Below, piece after piece: positions 6,001-7,138 of a stretch of DNA of 7,138 nt. The stretch comes from Oscillospiraceae bacterium (GTDB taxonomy: Bacteria > Bacillota > Clostridia > Oscillospirales > Ruminococcaceae). A program made the position numbers and the translations under genes. The stretch is from positions 1-7,138 of the forward strand of contig JAFPYQ010000162.1 of the NCBI GenBank assembly GCA_017394475.1, given 5' to 3'. The notes under the pieces were generated by a model. The model ran no database searches and was not told the DNA's origin. It worked only from the letters and a program-made list of their open reading frames with translations. The number at the start of each line of letters is the position of its first letter. Positions within the stretch are counted from its first letter, which is position 1.

Positions 6001-7074
6001 ATGAAAATGTCATTCCGCTGGTACGGCGAGGGCAACGACAGTGTTTCCCTGGCTGATATCAAACAAATACCAAATGTCACAGAGATAGTCTGGGCACTGC
6101 ACTCAAAGCAGCCCGGCGAGATATGGGAGAACGATGAGATCGCAGCTGTAAAGGCACAGCTCGATGAATACGGCTTCGGCATGAGCGTCGTTGAATCCGT
6201 CAATGTCCATGATGATATCAAGACCGCAGGCAAAAACAGGGATCTTTATATCGAGAACTATATCAAAACTCTGCGCAATCTGAGCAAATTCGGCGTAAAG
6301 GTAGTGTGCTACAACTTTATGCCCGTATTCGACTGGACAAGGACAGACCTTTTCCACCCCCTGCCCGACGGCTCCACCGCCCTTTATTATGAAAAATCGA
6401 AGATAAAGCAGGATCCTTCGGAAATGGCGGAATATATCCTCACCAACACAAAGGGATATACCATGCCCGGATGGGAATCCGAAAGGCTCGCTCATCTCAA
6501 AGAGCTTTTTGAGGTATACAGCCATGTGAGCAAGGAACAGCTCTGGGAAAACCTGTTCTACTTCCTCAGAGCCCTTATGCCCGTGTGCAATGAGTGCGGC
6601 ATAAAAATGGCGATACACCCAGATGATCCCCCATGGGATATCTTCGGTCTGCCCAGGCTCATCATAGATGAAGCATCCATCGAAAGGCTCCTCACAGCCG
6701 TGGATGATCCCTGCAATGCCCTTACGCTCTGCTCGGGTTCTCTCGGAGCAAATCCCGATAATGATATCCCCCATATCGTCCGTCGCTTCTGCGACAGGAT
6801 AGCCTTTGCTCATATCCGCAATGTAAAGCACTATGACAACGGCGATTTCAGTGAAGTATCCCACAGGGATGCTGACGGCGATGTCGGCATCATAGATATA
6901 ATAAGGGCATACCACGACGGCGGCTTTGACGGGTATATCCGTCCCGATCACGGCAGGCATATATGGAACGAAAAGTGCCGTCCGGGCTATGGTCTCTATG
7001 ACAGAGCCCTGGGCATCATGTACATAAACGGTGCATGGGAAATGCTGGACAGACTGGACGGAGGAAAGAAATGA
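6001..7074 (+). CDS. uxuA: D-mannonate dehydratase
   Basis: UxuA converts D-mannonate to 2-keto-3-deoxy-D-gluconate plus water in the hexuronate (glucuronate) branch. The 357 residues from ATG 6001 match the short Gram-positive form (about 350-370) rather than the longer enterobacterial one. An upstream in-frame GTG at 5989 would add four residues but is less likely. Numbered from ATG 6001, the candidate divalent metal ligands known for this barrel family are all present: His206 (in AIHPDDPP), Cys244 (in LCSGSLG), His271 (in AHIRNVK) and Asp316 (in IRPDHGR). The N-terminus MKMSFRWYG and the segment PVFDWTRTDL are also typical. The protein is cytoplasmic, has no truncation, and lies eight bases after GH115, overlapping the next gene by four bases. 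This makes translational coupling likely. Its position ties the released glucuronate to central metabolism. Confidence 0.96.
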   Translation: MKMSFRWYGEGNDSVSLADIKQIPNVTEIVWALHSKQPGEIWENDEIAAVKAQLDEYGFGMSVVESVNVHDDIKTAGKNRDLYIENYIKTLRNLSKFGVKVVCYNFMPVFDWTRTDLFHPLPDGSTALYYEKSKIKQDPSEMAEYILTNTKGYTMPGWESERLAHLKELFEVYSHVSKEQLWENLFYFLRALMPVCNECGIKMAIHPDDPPWDIFGLPRLIIDEASIERLLTAVDDPCNALTLCSGSLGANPDNDIPHIVRRFCDRIAFAHIRNVKHYDNGDFSEVSHRDADGDVGIIDIIRAYHDGGFDGYIRPDHGRHIWNEKCRPGYGLYDRALGIMYINGAWEMLDRLDGGKK

Positions 7075-7138
7075 AACTCACACTTGAAAGCATAATGAAC
7101 CAGGGCGATAGCTGGCGTGAAAAGGGCTTCATCACCCC
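7071..7138 (+). CDS. uxuB: Probable D-fructuronate reductase (mannitol dehydrogenase family), N-terminus only
   Basis: Only 22 codons are visible, beginning MKLTLESI and continuing through a DSWREKGF segment, before the right edge. GGAGG (7060-7064) lies six bases upstream, and the ATG overlaps the uxuA stop codon as ATGA. The short N-terminus resembles fructuronate reductases and mannitol dehydrogenases, which begin with a Leu-rich helix followed by a Trp and a Gly-containing turn. UxuB reduces D-fructuronate to D-mannonate with NADH, the step just before UxuA, so position supports the call strongly while sequence supports it modestly. The rest of the gene is needed to confirm it. Confidence 0.65.
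   Translation, partial: MKLTLESIMNQGDSWREKGFIT

Noticed and set aside
6103..6960. A 285-codon open frame on the minus strand opposite uxuA
   Set aside because: It lies wholly antisense to a clearly conserved enzyme, has no ribosome binding site or family resemblance, and is a by-product of the plus-strand codon bias.

Overview
The window reads as part of a hemicellulose (glucuronoxylan) utilisation locus from a fibre-degrading Gram-positive anaerobe. It is most like a Ruminococcus-type member of the Clostridia. This rests on strong GGAGG-type ribosome binding sites, a solute-binding lipoprotein with a Gly/Asn then Thr/Ala-rich linker after its lipobox, an exact match to the Gram-positive catabolite-response (cre) consensus, and a cytoplasmic rather than secreted family GH115 enzyme. 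The assignment is by protein style, not by a database match.

Layout. Positions 1-973 (minus strand) hold the N-terminal 324 codons of an ABC-transporter substrate-binding lipoprotein, cut by the left edge. Positions 974-1595 are a 622-base divergent intergenic region packed with regulatory-looking structure. It has one good extended -10 promoter facing each way, a terminator-like hairpin and a second hairpin in the lipoprotein leader, A/T-rich direct repeats just upstream of the lipoprotein promoter, two dyads flanking a cre/LacI-type operator, and four 18-base tandem repeats in the other leader. From 1596 to the right edge runs a tight plus-strand operon: a type-B carboxylesterase (1596-3116), a GH115 alpha-glucuronidase (3146-5992), a D-mannonate dehydratase UxuA (6001-7074), and the first 22 codons of what looks like a fructuronate reductase UxuB (7071 onward). 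The gaps are 29 nt, 8 nt and a 4-base ATGA overlap.

How it fits together (inference from families and context). The lipoprotein would capture acidic xylo-oligosaccharides or a related sugar at the cell surface and pass them to an ABC permease outside the window. Inside the cell, the esterase would remove an ester substituent and GH115 would release D-glucuronate or 4-O-methyl-D-glucuronate. UxuB and UxuA would then carry fructuronate through mannonate to 2-keto-3-deoxygluconate. The isomerase (UxaC) and the KDG kinase and aldolase are not in view. None of the three complete operon proteins has a signal peptide, so the chemistry is cytoplasmic.

The gene content is a recognisable uronate catabolic operon. 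The least explained parts are the control region between 974 and 1595 and the question of how the 4-O-methyl group is handled.
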